From: Acidothermaceae bacterium
GTDB taxonomy: Bacteria; Actinomycetota; Actinomycetes; Acidothermales; Acidothermaceae
Reading direction: 5' to 3'
Assembly (NCBI GenBank): GCA_025925185.1
Contig: JAICLV010000111.1
Coordinates: 1 to 8,045 of the forward strand
DNA: 8,045 bases
The notes beneath the pieces were generated by a model. It saw only the letters and a program-made list of their open reading frames with translations. It did not search any database and was not told the DNA's origin. This document shows, piece after piece, positions 1 to 4,861 of this stretch (positions are counted from its first letter, which is position 1; each line of letters starts with the position of its first letter). The translations under genes were made by a program, and so were the position numbers.

Positions 1-366
1 CAGCTGCTCGGGCTGGTGCGACCCGTCGGCGTCCATCTCGACCAACGTGCCGTAGCCGCGCTCGATGCCCCAGCGAAAGCCGGCGATGTAGGCCGCGCCG
101 AGGCCGGCCTTTCGCCCCCGGTGCAGCACGTGCACGTGGTCGTCTGCGCGCGCGATCTCGTCCGCCAGCGCACCGGTGCCGTCGGGGCTGTCGTCGTCGG
201 CGACCAGGATGTGCGCGTCGGGGACGGATCGCCGCACCCGGCCGACGATCATCGGCAGGTTGGCCCGCTCCTGATAAGTCGGGACGATGACGAGCACAAG
301 CCCGATGTCCTCGTCGTCCTGGTTGTGTTCGGCCGTGCTGGGCGCCGCGCGGTCGTCAGCGGTCAT
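1..366 (-). CDS. ppm1: Polyprenol-phosphate mannose synthase (GT2 family), 3' part cut by window edge
   Basis: Only the N-terminal 122 residues are inside the window. They form a GT-A fold of glycosyltransferase family 2, DPM1 type. A variable acidic N-terminus (residues 1-20) is followed by the first beta strand and [11 protein letters not shown] (29-38), then the nucleotide-binding loop [11 protein letters not shown] (55-65), the conserved [16 protein letters not shown] (82-97), and [12 protein letters not shown] (111-122), whose DAD is the metal/GDP-mannose motif. From family knowledge, the enzyme transfers mannose from GDP-mannose to polyprenol phosphate on the cytoplasmic membrane face, supplying mannosyl donors for lipomannan/LAM-type glycolipids and protein O-mannosylation. 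The ATG at 366 lies inside the end of lnt (11-nt overlap, different frame), so translational coupling is likely. In M. tuberculosis the two activities are fused in one protein; here they are separate reading frames. The C-terminus is not visible. Confidence 0.93.
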   Translation of the reverse strand, partial: MTADDRAAPSTAEHNQDDEDIGLVLVIVPTYQERANLPMIVGRVRRSVPDAHILVADDDSPDGTGALADEIARADDHVHVLHRGRKAGLGAAYIAGFRWGIERGYGTLVEMDADGSHQPEQL

Positions 367-2005
367 GTGCGGGCGAGTTCTCCTTCGTGCGTCGCGCGGA
401 TCGGCCGGCGGCGAGCGGGATGACAAGTGCGGCGATGACCGCGAGTGCCCCGAGTATGCCGAGCGTCCATTCGGGCGCGGCACCGAGGTGGTCGGCGATC
501 GTGAGTTGGGCGCGCTCGACCACCGGCAGGTCGATGATCGCGGGGGTCAGCTCGCCGGTGCGAGTGACGACGTGACCGTCCGGCGCGATCACCGCGCTGA
601 TACCGCTGGTCGAGGCGACGACCACCGACCGCCCGTGCTCGACCGCGCGCAGTTGCGACATCGCCAGCTGTTGCTCGGTCTCGGCGGTGCCCATGTAGGT
701 GGCGTTGTTGGTCTGGACGACGATGATCCGGCCGCCGTTCGTCACGCCCGAGCGCACCGCGTCGTCGAAGGCCACCTCGAAACACATGACGTCGGCGATG
801 CGGGTGGGGCCGATGTCGAGCGCGCCGGGCGTGTGCCCGGGCAGGAAGTTCTGCGGCACGAGCGAGGTCAGGCTGGTGAGGTGCGAGACGAACCCGCGCC
901 AGGGGATGTACTCGCCGAACGGCACCAGATGGCGCTTGGAGTACCGCTCGCCTGGACCGCTCGTCGGGCTCCACACGATGCCGGTGTTGGTCACGTGGTC
1001 GGGACCGGCGTCGAGCACCGCGCCGACCAGGATCGGCGCGCTGACCGACCTGGTCGCGGCCTGGATTTTCGCGTAGACGCTGGGGTCGTTGAGCGGGTCG
1101 ACGTCGGACGCGTTCTCTGGCCAGAGCACGATCTGCGGCTGCGCGAGCACGCCGCTCTTGATGTCGGCGGCCAGCTTCGCGGTCTCGGCCAGGTGGTTGT
1201 CGAGCACCTGCTCCGCGCGGCCGAGGAAGTGCTTGCCGGGATGCGCCACGTTGCCCTGCACCGCGGCCACCTGGATCGGGCGCCCGTTCTCCGGCCGCGG
1301 GATCAGGCTCGAGACGAGCGGGACGACGAGCGCCGCGAGCGCAAACGCCGCCGCCGCCGTCCAGGCCTTCTTGGCGCGGACGACGCGCACGGCGTCCAGG
1401 GCCGCGCTTGCGAGCAACGCGGCGCACAGGGCGACGGCGAACGTCACCAGCGGCGCGCCGCCGAGCGCCGCGTAGCCGGTGAACGGCGTGTTGGCCTGGC
1501 TGAACGCGAGGCGTCCCCAGCCGAACCCGCCGAGCGGCCAGCGGTTCCGGATCAACTCCTCGCCGACCCACAGGCAGGCGGTCCAGACCTGCCAGCCGGG
1601 TAGCCGTCCGACGAGGAGGGCCAGGCCGGCGCCGAGGGCCGCGAGGTAAAGCGACTGCGCGACGGCCAGCACGATCCAGGCCAGCGGCGTGACGACATGC
1701 AGCCAGAAGATGAGCGGGACGAACTCGGCGAGCCCGGCCGCAAGCCCGACCAGCAGGCCGACCCGCCAACCGTGGCCGCGACAGGCGAGGGTGATGACGG
1801 TGACGGCGGGGATCGCGATCGGCCACCAGCCGACCGGCGGGAACGCCGCGTAGAGACTCAGCCCGCCGAGGGCGCCAAAGCCGACCGCGCGCCAGGGGAA
1901 GTTTCGACCGGTCGTTCGCCAGTTCTTGCGGCCGGGCCCGGTCTTGACGTCGGCCGGCTTGTCGTCACGGTGGAGGGTCGCGGCTCCGCTAGCAGGCCGG
2001 GGCAA
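356..2005 (-). CDS. lnt: Apolipoprotein N-acyltransferase
   Basis: A 549-residue integral membrane enzyme that N-acylates the lipid-modified cysteine of lipoproteins. The N-terminal half holds about six hydrophobic segments (roughly residues 38-58, 61-75, 81-103, 106-133, 173-203, 216-235), beginning with the family-typical [12 protein letters not shown] nitrilase (CN hydrolase) domain follows from about 243 ([10 protein letters not shown]). The expected triad is visible: Glu297 in LWPENA, Lys357 in [14 protein letters not shown], and Cys408 in MCFEVAF. Supporting Glu365 and Glu410 are also present. A last membrane helix spans about 514-534, before a basic tail. I chose the TTG at 2005 because a perfect AAGGAGG sits 5 nt upstream. 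The frame stays open to an ATG at 2251, with a GTG at 2071, but that extension is Arg/Pro-rich and unlike Lnt, and neither site has a visible Shine-Dalgarno sequence. Overlaps ppm1 by 11 nt. Confidence 0.93.
   Translation of the reverse strand: MPRPASGAATLHRDDKPADVKTGPGRKNWRTTGRNFPWRAVGFGALGGLSLYAAFPPVGWWPIAIPAVTVITLACRGHGWRVGLLVGLAAGLAEFVPLIFWLHVVTPLAWIVLAVAQSLYLAALGAGLALLVGRLPGWQVWTACLWVGEELIRNRWPLGGFGWGRLAFSQANTPFTGYAALGGAPLVTFAVALCAALLASAALDAVRVVRAKKAWTAAAAFALAALVVPLVSSLIPRPENGRPIQVAAVQGNVAHPGKHFLGRAEQVLDNHLAETAKLAADIKSGVLAQPQIVLWPENASDVDPLNDPSVYAKIQAATRSVSAPILVGAVLDAGPDHVTNTGIVWSPTSGPGERYSKRHLVPFGEYIPWRGFVSHLTSLTSLVPQNFLPGHTPGALDIGPTRIADVMCFEVAFDDAVRSGVTNGGRIIVVQTNNATYMGTAETEQQLAMSQLRAVEHGRSVVVASTSGISAVIAPDGHVVTRTGELTPAIIDLPVVERAQLTIADHLGAAPEWTLGILGALAVIAALVIPLAAGRSARRTKENSPAHDR
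380..385 (-). promoter_or_regulatory. Ribosome binding site of ppm1 inside lnt
   Basis: The minus strand reads AAGGAG here, 13 nt before the ATG at 366. It sits within the last codons of lnt (Lys-Glu-Asn). The spacing is longer than ideal, which fits coupling to termination of lnt translation at 356-358. No better in-frame start lies closer to this motif. Confidence 0.5.
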
Positions 2006-2010
2006 AGCGG

Positions 2011-2017
2011 CCTCCTT
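2011..2017 (-). promoter_or_regulatory. Ribosome binding site deciding the TTG start of lnt
   Basis: The minus strand reads AAGGAGG, a full anti-16S match, with a 5-nt spacer to TTG at 2005-2003. Its 5' AAG is the end of the second copy of a 14-bp tandem repeat. The fit of motif and spacing is the main reason to prefer this rare start codon over the upstream GTG and ATG. Confidence 0.7.
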
Positions 2018-2042
2018 CGACGGTTGCGCTTCGACGGTTGCG
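2015..2042 (-). repeat. Perfect 14-bp tandem direct repeat upstream of lnt
   Basis: Two adjoining identical copies, 2015-2028 and 2029-2042, each CTTCGACGGTTGCG on the plus strand (CGCAACCGTCGAAG on the minus strand). The copy nearest lnt runs into GAGG and so creates the AAGGAGG ribosome binding site. The unit is not a multiple of three, so it would shift any reading frame through it, which fits a non-coding leader. It may be a recent slippage duplication or a paired protein-binding site; the sequence does not decide between them. Confidence 0.85.
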
Positions 2043-2161
2043 GCGACCCGCGCACGGGCGACTTCTCGCACCGTACAACGCGCTGGACCGATTCGCCGCT
2101 CCGATGGGCGCCCCGCGAGATTCACCGGCGTGCGACGTTGACGCGCGCGCCGTGACGGCCG

Positions 2162-2193
2162 CCCGCCGGTCGGATGCAGTCCGACGCGGCGGG
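2162..2193 (-). other. Strong stem-loop in the lnt upstream region
   Basis: On the plus strand, CCCGCCG (2162-2168) pairs with CGGCGGG (2187-2193), and GTCGGA (2169-2174) pairs with TCCGAC (2180-2185). This leaves one bulged G at 2186 and a 5-nt loop, TGCAG. That is 13 pairs with a single bulge, the most stable hairpin I see in the window, and it forms equally on the minus strand, the sense strand for lnt. No U-run follows on either strand, so a classic intrinsic terminator is not supported. Confidence 0.55.
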
Positions 2194-2195
2194 GC

Positions 2196-2213
2196 AAGGG
2201 CCCGGGCGCCCTT
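2196..2213 (-). other. Short stem-loop next to the strong hairpin
   Basis: AAGGGC (2196-2201) and GCCCTT (2208-2213) are perfect complements around a 6-nt loop, CCGGGC, that is itself nearly self-complementary. It lies two bases from the 2162-2193 hairpin, so the two could stack in an RNA. Confidence 0.4.
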
Positions 2214-2263
2214 CGGACCGGCCGCGCTCCCGCCGGCTGCGGTAGCGCCACCGTTGTCTACTG

Positions 2264-2293
2264 GGCACCCGAACCCTCCCGGGTGTCGCACCC
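2264..2293 (-). other. Overlapping, mutually exclusive stem-loops
   Basis: Segment 2264-2271 can pair with 2280-2287 (GCACCCG against CGGGTGT at the core; a single weak position is G-U on a plus-strand RNA and A-C on a minus-strand RNA). Segment 2281-2285 (GGGTG) can instead pair with 2289-2293 (CACCC) around a TCG loop. The two helices share bases 2281-2287 and cannot form together, a layout seen in switches and attenuators, although in GC-rich DNA it can also arise by chance. Confidence 0.3.
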
Positions 2294-2437
2294 CCAACCG
2301 GCCGGAACGGCGTCGTCCGCACATCCATCTGCACCCTGGGCCTGGCACCGAGACGGCTTCGGCGCGGTGCCGCGCGGGCCGCCCATGACTCAGGGTTTCA
2401 AGATGGCGAAGGGTTCTCCTCGGCCGGAAATCTCGGT

Positions 2438-2461
2438 GGACCGGGGGAACATATCCGGTCC
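2438..2461. promoter_or_regulatory. Perfect inverted repeat over the -10 (candidate operator)
   Basis: GGACCGG (2438-2444) and CCGGTCC (2455-2461) are exact 7-bp inverted repeats separated by 10 bp. That spacer contains the TATGTT -10 box read on the minus strand. Centre-to-centre distance is 17 bp, compatible with a dimeric regulator binding across the -10. It could also be just the first hairpin of the transcript or a chance GC dyad. Confidence 0.4.
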
Positions 2462-2478
2462 GCTCCCGACGCTGTCAA
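2448..2478 (-). promoter_or_regulatory. Candidate sigma-70 type promoter for lnt
   Basis: On the minus strand a perfect -35 hexamer, TTGACA (2478-2473), is followed after 19 nt by TATGTT (2453-2448), a match to the actinobacterial TAnnnT -10. An alternative -10, GATATG (2455-2450), gives a 17-nt spacer but a poorer match. It points at lnt, in a stretch locally less GC-rich than its surroundings. Predicted start of transcription is near 2441. The 19-nt spacer is on the long side. Confidence 0.45.
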
Positions 2479-2534
2479 CCGTGCCCTGACGTGCGCAAAT
2501 ACGCGTTGTCGCAGGTCAGCGCGGGTGCCTGAGA

Positions 2535-2561
2535 ACCGAAGAAAATTCGCCAGTTTTCGGT
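2535..2561 (-). other. Stem-loop between CAP gene and lnt promoter
   Basis: ACCGAA (2535-2540) pairs with TTCGGT (2556-2561). The stem can extend by two A-T pairs past a bulged G at 2541. It could act as a second or back-up terminator for the CAP gene 50-75 nt upstream, but the tail reading leftward, TCTCAGG, is not U-rich. Confidence 0.25.
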
Positions 2562-2586
2562 GTCGCGTCGGGGCGACCGTGTCAGC

Positions 2587-2603
2587 TCGCCCGTCGCGGG
2601 CGA
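2587..2603 (-). terminator. Candidate terminator hairpin of the CAP-domain gene
   Basis: TCGCCCG (2587-2593) and CGGGCGA (2597-2603) form a perfect 7-bp stem with a 3-nt loop, only 5 nt past the stop codon of the CAP gene. There is no U-tract. Actinobacterial terminators often lack one, so the position is the stronger argument. Confidence 0.4.
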
Positions 2604-2608
2604 CGACG

Positions 2609-3409
2609 TCAGTTCAGCGTCGCGTTGAGCGCGACGAAGTCGAGCAGCCGGGACACCGGGTCGAAACCCTGCACCCCGGGCGCGGCGTCGAGTTGGGTCG
2701 CCAGGCGCTGCGCCGCCTCGAGCGACACCCGGGCGAGGTCGCGCGACGCGCGGGTCTGGACCGCCGCAGGCCGAGGCGCGGCGGTCGTCGGCGCCGCGGC
2801 CGGTGCCTTCGGCGTCACGGCCCGGTGGGTGGCTGTGGGCTGCGACTGCGCCGGTTTGGTGACAACCGGCTTGGGCGCTGGCTTCGGCGCCGGCTTGGGC
2901 GCCGGCGGCAGAGCGGCCGCGCCGCTGGGCCGACGGAAGATCTCGGACACCCACATGATGCCGGCGGAGTCGACGACGGCGCCGACGCCGACCTGCGTGT
3001 ACGCGCTGGACAAGATGTTGGCGCGATGGGCCGTCGAGCCCATGAACGCGGACTCGATCACCGACGCGGACGGCCCTTCGCCGACGTTCTCGCCGACCGT
3101 CGACCAGCAGCACACCGCGCCGCCGAGGTTCGGCGTGTGGGCGAGGGTGTGCGACGCCGCCATCCGACCGGCCTGGGCGCGTGCCGCAGCCGCGAGGTCG
3201 CCGCTGACCGAGAGCGACGGCAACCCGTGCGCGGCCCGCGCGCTGTTGATCATCGCGGCCAAGCTGGAGGTGGAGTCGGCGTTGGCGCCCCGGGCGCTGA
3301 CCACCAGGCCGGTGACCGCGATCGCCACGGCGACGACGCTCGCCAATGCCGCGCGGGGCGCGCGGGCGAGAAGTCGGGTGCGCGACGCGGCGGCGGCGGA
3401 GACGAGCAC
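2609..3409 (-). CDS. Secreted CAP/SCP-domain protein with Pro-rich linker
   Basis: A 266-residue protein. Residues 1-44 look like a Sec signal peptide: basic n-region, hydrophobic core 21-39, and likely cleavage after ANA (44). A CAP domain follows (about 46-160). Its four usual cavity residues are plausible at His87 or His91, Glu107 in GENVGEG, His128 in STAHRANILSSAYTQVGVG, and Glu156 in MWVSEIF. Two adjacent cysteines (100-101) precede the Glu loop. Residues 163-217 are a Pro/Ala/Lys-rich linker with KPAP repeats. The C-terminal 45 residues look helical and match no domain I recognise. CAP proteins are extracytoplasmic, with varied roles (lipid, peptidoglycan or metal-related), so substrate is unknown. 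The GTG start at 3409 is chosen for GGAGGG 10 nt upstream and the signal peptide. The 195-bp gap from the upstream dehydrogenase suggests its own promoter. Confidence 0.88.
   Translation of the reverse strand: MLVSAAAASRTRLLARAPRAALASVVAVAIAVTGLVVSARGANADSTSSLAAMINSARAAHGLPSLSVSGDLAAAARAQAGRMAASHTLAHTPNLGGAVCCWSTVGENVGEGPSASVIESAFMGSTAHRANILSSAYTQVGVGAVVDSAGIMWVSEIFRRPSGAAALPPAPKPAPKPAPKPVVTKPAQSQPTATHRAVTPKAPAAAPTTAAPRPAAVQTRASRDLARVSLEAAQRLATQLDAAPGVQGFDPVSRLLDFVALNATLN
2868..2903 (-). repeat. Three 12-bp units encoding the KPAP linker
   Basis: Units 2868-2879, 2880-2891 and 2892-2903 differ at only one or two positions (GGCTTGGGCGCC type on the plus strand). They encode tandem Ala-Pro-Lys-Pro in the linker of the CAP protein. 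In-frame copy-number change here would alter linker length without breaking the frame. Confidence 0.75.
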
Positions 3410-3419
3410 GAGGCGGCGA

Positions 3420-3425
3420 CCCTCC
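3420..3425 (-). promoter_or_regulatory. Ribosome binding site of the CAP gene
   Basis: The minus strand reads GGAGGG, 10 nt before the GTG at 3409. It supports this start over internal ones, which would shorten the signal peptide. Confidence 0.5.
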
Positions 3426-3453
3426 GATCTAGGAACTCCGAGGCGGAACTGGT

Positions 3454-3481
3454 GGGCCGAAGGCCCGGGGCGTCCGGCCCC
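3454..3481 (-). promoter_or_regulatory. Two back-to-back hairpins in the CAP gene leader
   Basis: GGGCC/GGCCC (3454-3458 with 3462-3466, triloop) and GGGGC/GCCCC (3467-3471 with 3477-3481, 5-nt loop) are perfect 5-bp stems with no base between them. They end about 45 nt before the CAP start codon. They may be part of a regulatory 5' leader or act as a terminator for the upstream dehydrogenase; no U-run follows. I looked for the conserved ydaO/c-di-AMP riboswitch blocks known upstream of some actinobacterial cell-wall genes and did not find them. Confidence 0.35.
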
Positions 3482-3510
3482 CGATCACCGAACGTCCGTT
3501 ACCTTGCCGC

Positions 3511-3516
3511 AACATA
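3511..3516 (-). promoter_or_regulatory. Possible -10 box of the CAP gene
   Basis: The minus strand reads TATGTT, the same hexamer as in the candidate lnt promoter, about 100 nt before the CAP start. No good -35 lies 16-19 nt upstream. GTAACG follows at 3502-3497. Weak evidence only. Confidence 0.2.
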
Positions 3517-3604
3517 GGGCCGGTTGCCAACAGCGCACGCGGAATAACGGGCGCATTTCGTCCCGTCGAACCATGCTGGCTAGCCCGGATTTGACCCGAT
3601 TTGA

Positions 3605-4753
3605 TCAGGGTTGGCCGTAAAGCTGTCGGCTGATCACCAGACGCTGGACCTGGTTGGTCCCCTCGACGATCTGCAGCGCCTTGGCCTCGCGCATGAACCG
3701 CTCGACCGGGTAGTCCTCGACGTAGCCGTAGCCGCCGAGCACCTGGACGGCGTCGACCGTGACGCGCATCACGAGGTCGCTGCAAAAGAGCTTGGCCATC
3801 GCCGCCTGCTTGGTGACCGGCCGGCCGGCGTCGAGCCGACGCGCGGCGGCGAGGTAGAGCGCCCGGCCGGCCTCGACCGCGGTGGCCATGTCGGCCAGCA
3901 TGAACGACAGCCCTTCGAACTCCCGGACCGGTCGCCCGAACTGGTGCCGCTCCCCCGCGTAATCCGTCGCCACGTCGAGCGCCGCCTGCGCCAGCCCGAC
4001 GGCGCAGGCCGCGATGCCGAGACGCCCCGTGTCGAGCGCCGCGAGCGCGATGGGGAAGCCCTGGCCCACCTCACCGATCAGTCGGTCGGGAGACGCGGCG
4101 ACGCCGGCCAAGCTCAGCTGCGCGGTCGGTGACGCCCGCAGGCCCATCTTGTGCTCGGGCGGCGCGGCCGTCAGGCCGCCGTCGTCCGAGAAGAGCAGGA
4201 AACAGCTGATGCCGCGCGGGCCGTCGTCGGACGTGCGAGCCATGACCGTGTAGAAGTCGGCGACGCCACCGTGGGTGATCCACGCCTTCGTGCCGTCGAG
4301 CCGGTAGCCGCCGTCGACGGGCGTCGCGCGGCTGCGCAACGCGGCGGCGTCCGAGCCGGACTCAGGCTCGGACAGGCAGTACGCGCCAAGTTGGGCGCCG
4401 CCGAGCATGGACGGCAGCCAACGTTCGCGTTGCGCGTCGGCGCCGTAGCGGGCCAGGGCGAAGCACGACAGGGTGTGCACGCTGACGCCGAGGCCGACCG
4501 TGAGCCAGGCGCGGGCGAGTTCTTCGACGACCTGGAGGTACACCTCGTAGGGCTGGGCTGATCCGCCGTGCTCCTCGGGATACACCAAGCCGAGCAAGCC
4601 CATCTCGCCGAGCGTCTTGAAGACGTCGCGCGGAAAGGCGCCGTCACGTTCGGCCGGCGCCGCTCGGGGCGCGAGTTCGGCACGGGCGAATTCCGCCACG
4701 AGGTCAAGCAATTCACGCGCTTCAGGGGTGGGAAGCGTGCGTTCGACGTTCAT
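3605..4753 (-). CDS. Acyl-CoA dehydrogenase
   Basis: At 382 residues it has the normal length of a soluble FAD-dependent acyl-CoA dehydrogenase, which makes the alpha-beta double bond in acyl-CoA esters. The N-terminal helical domain covers about 8-120. The middle beta domain carries the family signature CLSEPESGSDAAA (126-138) and WITHGGVADFYTV. The C-terminal helical domain includes GERHQFGRP (267-275) and QVLGGYGYVEDYPVERFMRE (337-356). The likely catalytic base is Glu364 in IVEGTNQVQR, the position used by short/medium-chain and branched-chain enzymes. Chain-length or substrate class cannot be read with confidence, so no fadE-type symbol is given. The ATG at 4753 has GGGAG 4 nt upstream. 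It is transcribed divergently from the exonuclease gene and has no close co-directional partner; an electron-transfer flavoprotein or thiolase is not in the window. Confidence 0.93.
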   Translation of the reverse strand: MNVERTLPTPEARELLDLVAEFARAELAPRAAPAERDGAFPRDVFKTLGEMGLLGLVYPEEHGGSAQPYEVYLQVVEELARAWLTVGLGVSVHTLSCFALARYGADAQRERWLPSMLGGAQLGAYCLSEPESGSDAAALRSRATPVDGGYRLDGTKAWITHGGVADFYTVMARTSDDGPRGISCFLLFSDDGGLTAAPPEHKMGLRASPTAQLSLAGVAASPDRLIGEVGQGFPIALAALDTGRLGIAACAVGLAQAALDVATDYAGERHQFGRPVREFEGLSFMLADMATAVEAGRALYLAAARRLDAGRPVTKQAAMAKLFCSDLVMRVTVDAVQVLGGYGYVEDYPVERFMREAKALQIVEGTNQVQRLVISRQLYGQP

Positions 4754-4861
4754 GCTGCTCCCGGGGTTCGGAGGCTGCTGGGCGGCTTCGGCGGCCGGGG
4801 TCTCCGGCGATTGGACTCAATGTAGTGCGCATCCCGGCCTTTCTCGTGTCAGGCTTCCGGC
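4754..4861. promoter_or_regulatory. Divergent intergenic region, acyl-CoA dehydrogenase / exonuclease
   Basis: These 108 bp separate the two divergent start codons and should hold both promoters. On the minus strand TACATT (4824-4819) is a fair -10 for the dehydrogenase, but no matching -35 is at normal distance. ATTG-GACT-CAAT (4810-4821) is a small dyad that overlaps this hexamer and could be an operator. No clear plus-strand promoter is visible for the exonuclease. Confidence 0.35.
4758..4762 (-). promoter_or_regulatory. Ribosome binding site of the acyl-CoA dehydrogenase
   Basis: The minus strand reads GGGAG, 4 nt before the ATG at 4753. Short spacing but the only purine-rich stretch near the start. 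Confidence 0.4.

Larger units (their letters stand above)
2006..2447 (-). other. Long gene-free, hairpin-rich region upstream of lnt (candidate structured 5' leader)
   Basis: No open frame here looks like a protein: translations in all frames are Arg/Pro/Ala-rich and lack recognisable motifs. If the promoter at 2448-2478 is used, the lnt transcript would start near 2441 and have an untranslated leader of roughly 435 nt. The stretch holds stem-loops at 2162-2193, 2196-2213 and 2264-2293, and the tandem repeat at 2015-2042. I could not match it to a riboswitch class I know (TPP, cobalamin, ydaO/c-di-AMP, SAM), to RNase P RNA or to tmRNA. A 42-codon ATG frame (2386-2258, minus) exists but has no ribosome binding site. 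Confidence 0.4.

Noticed and set aside
287..1603. 438-codon plus-strand open frame antisense to lnt
   Set aside because: Its translation is Arg/Gly/Asp/Ala-rich without motifs, as expected opposite a GC-rich gene; lnt on the other strand has complete family motifs.
363..1826. 487-codon minus-strand frame overlapping lnt
   Set aside because: Shadow of lnt in a shifted frame: Arg/Pro-rich with no hydrophobic or catalytic signature.
2258..2386. 42-codon minus-strand ATG frame in the lnt upstream region (leader peptide?)
   Set aside because: No ribosome binding site before the ATG, no recognisable sequence bias such as a run of regulatory codons, and it crosses the hairpins; kept only as a note.
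2283..2489. 68-codon plus-strand frame between CAP gene and lnt
   Set aside because: No Shine-Dalgarno sequence, no motif, and it crosses the likely minus-strand promoter; probably non-coding.
3410..3520. c-di-AMP (ydaO) riboswitch before the CAP gene
   Set aside because: The gene type made it worth checking, but I could not find the conserved blocks; only two simple hairpins are present.
3586..3604. Short near-repeat TCAAATCGGG/TCAAATCCGGG just after the dehydrogenase stop
   Set aside because: About 10 bp with one difference and no dyad; too short to mean much.
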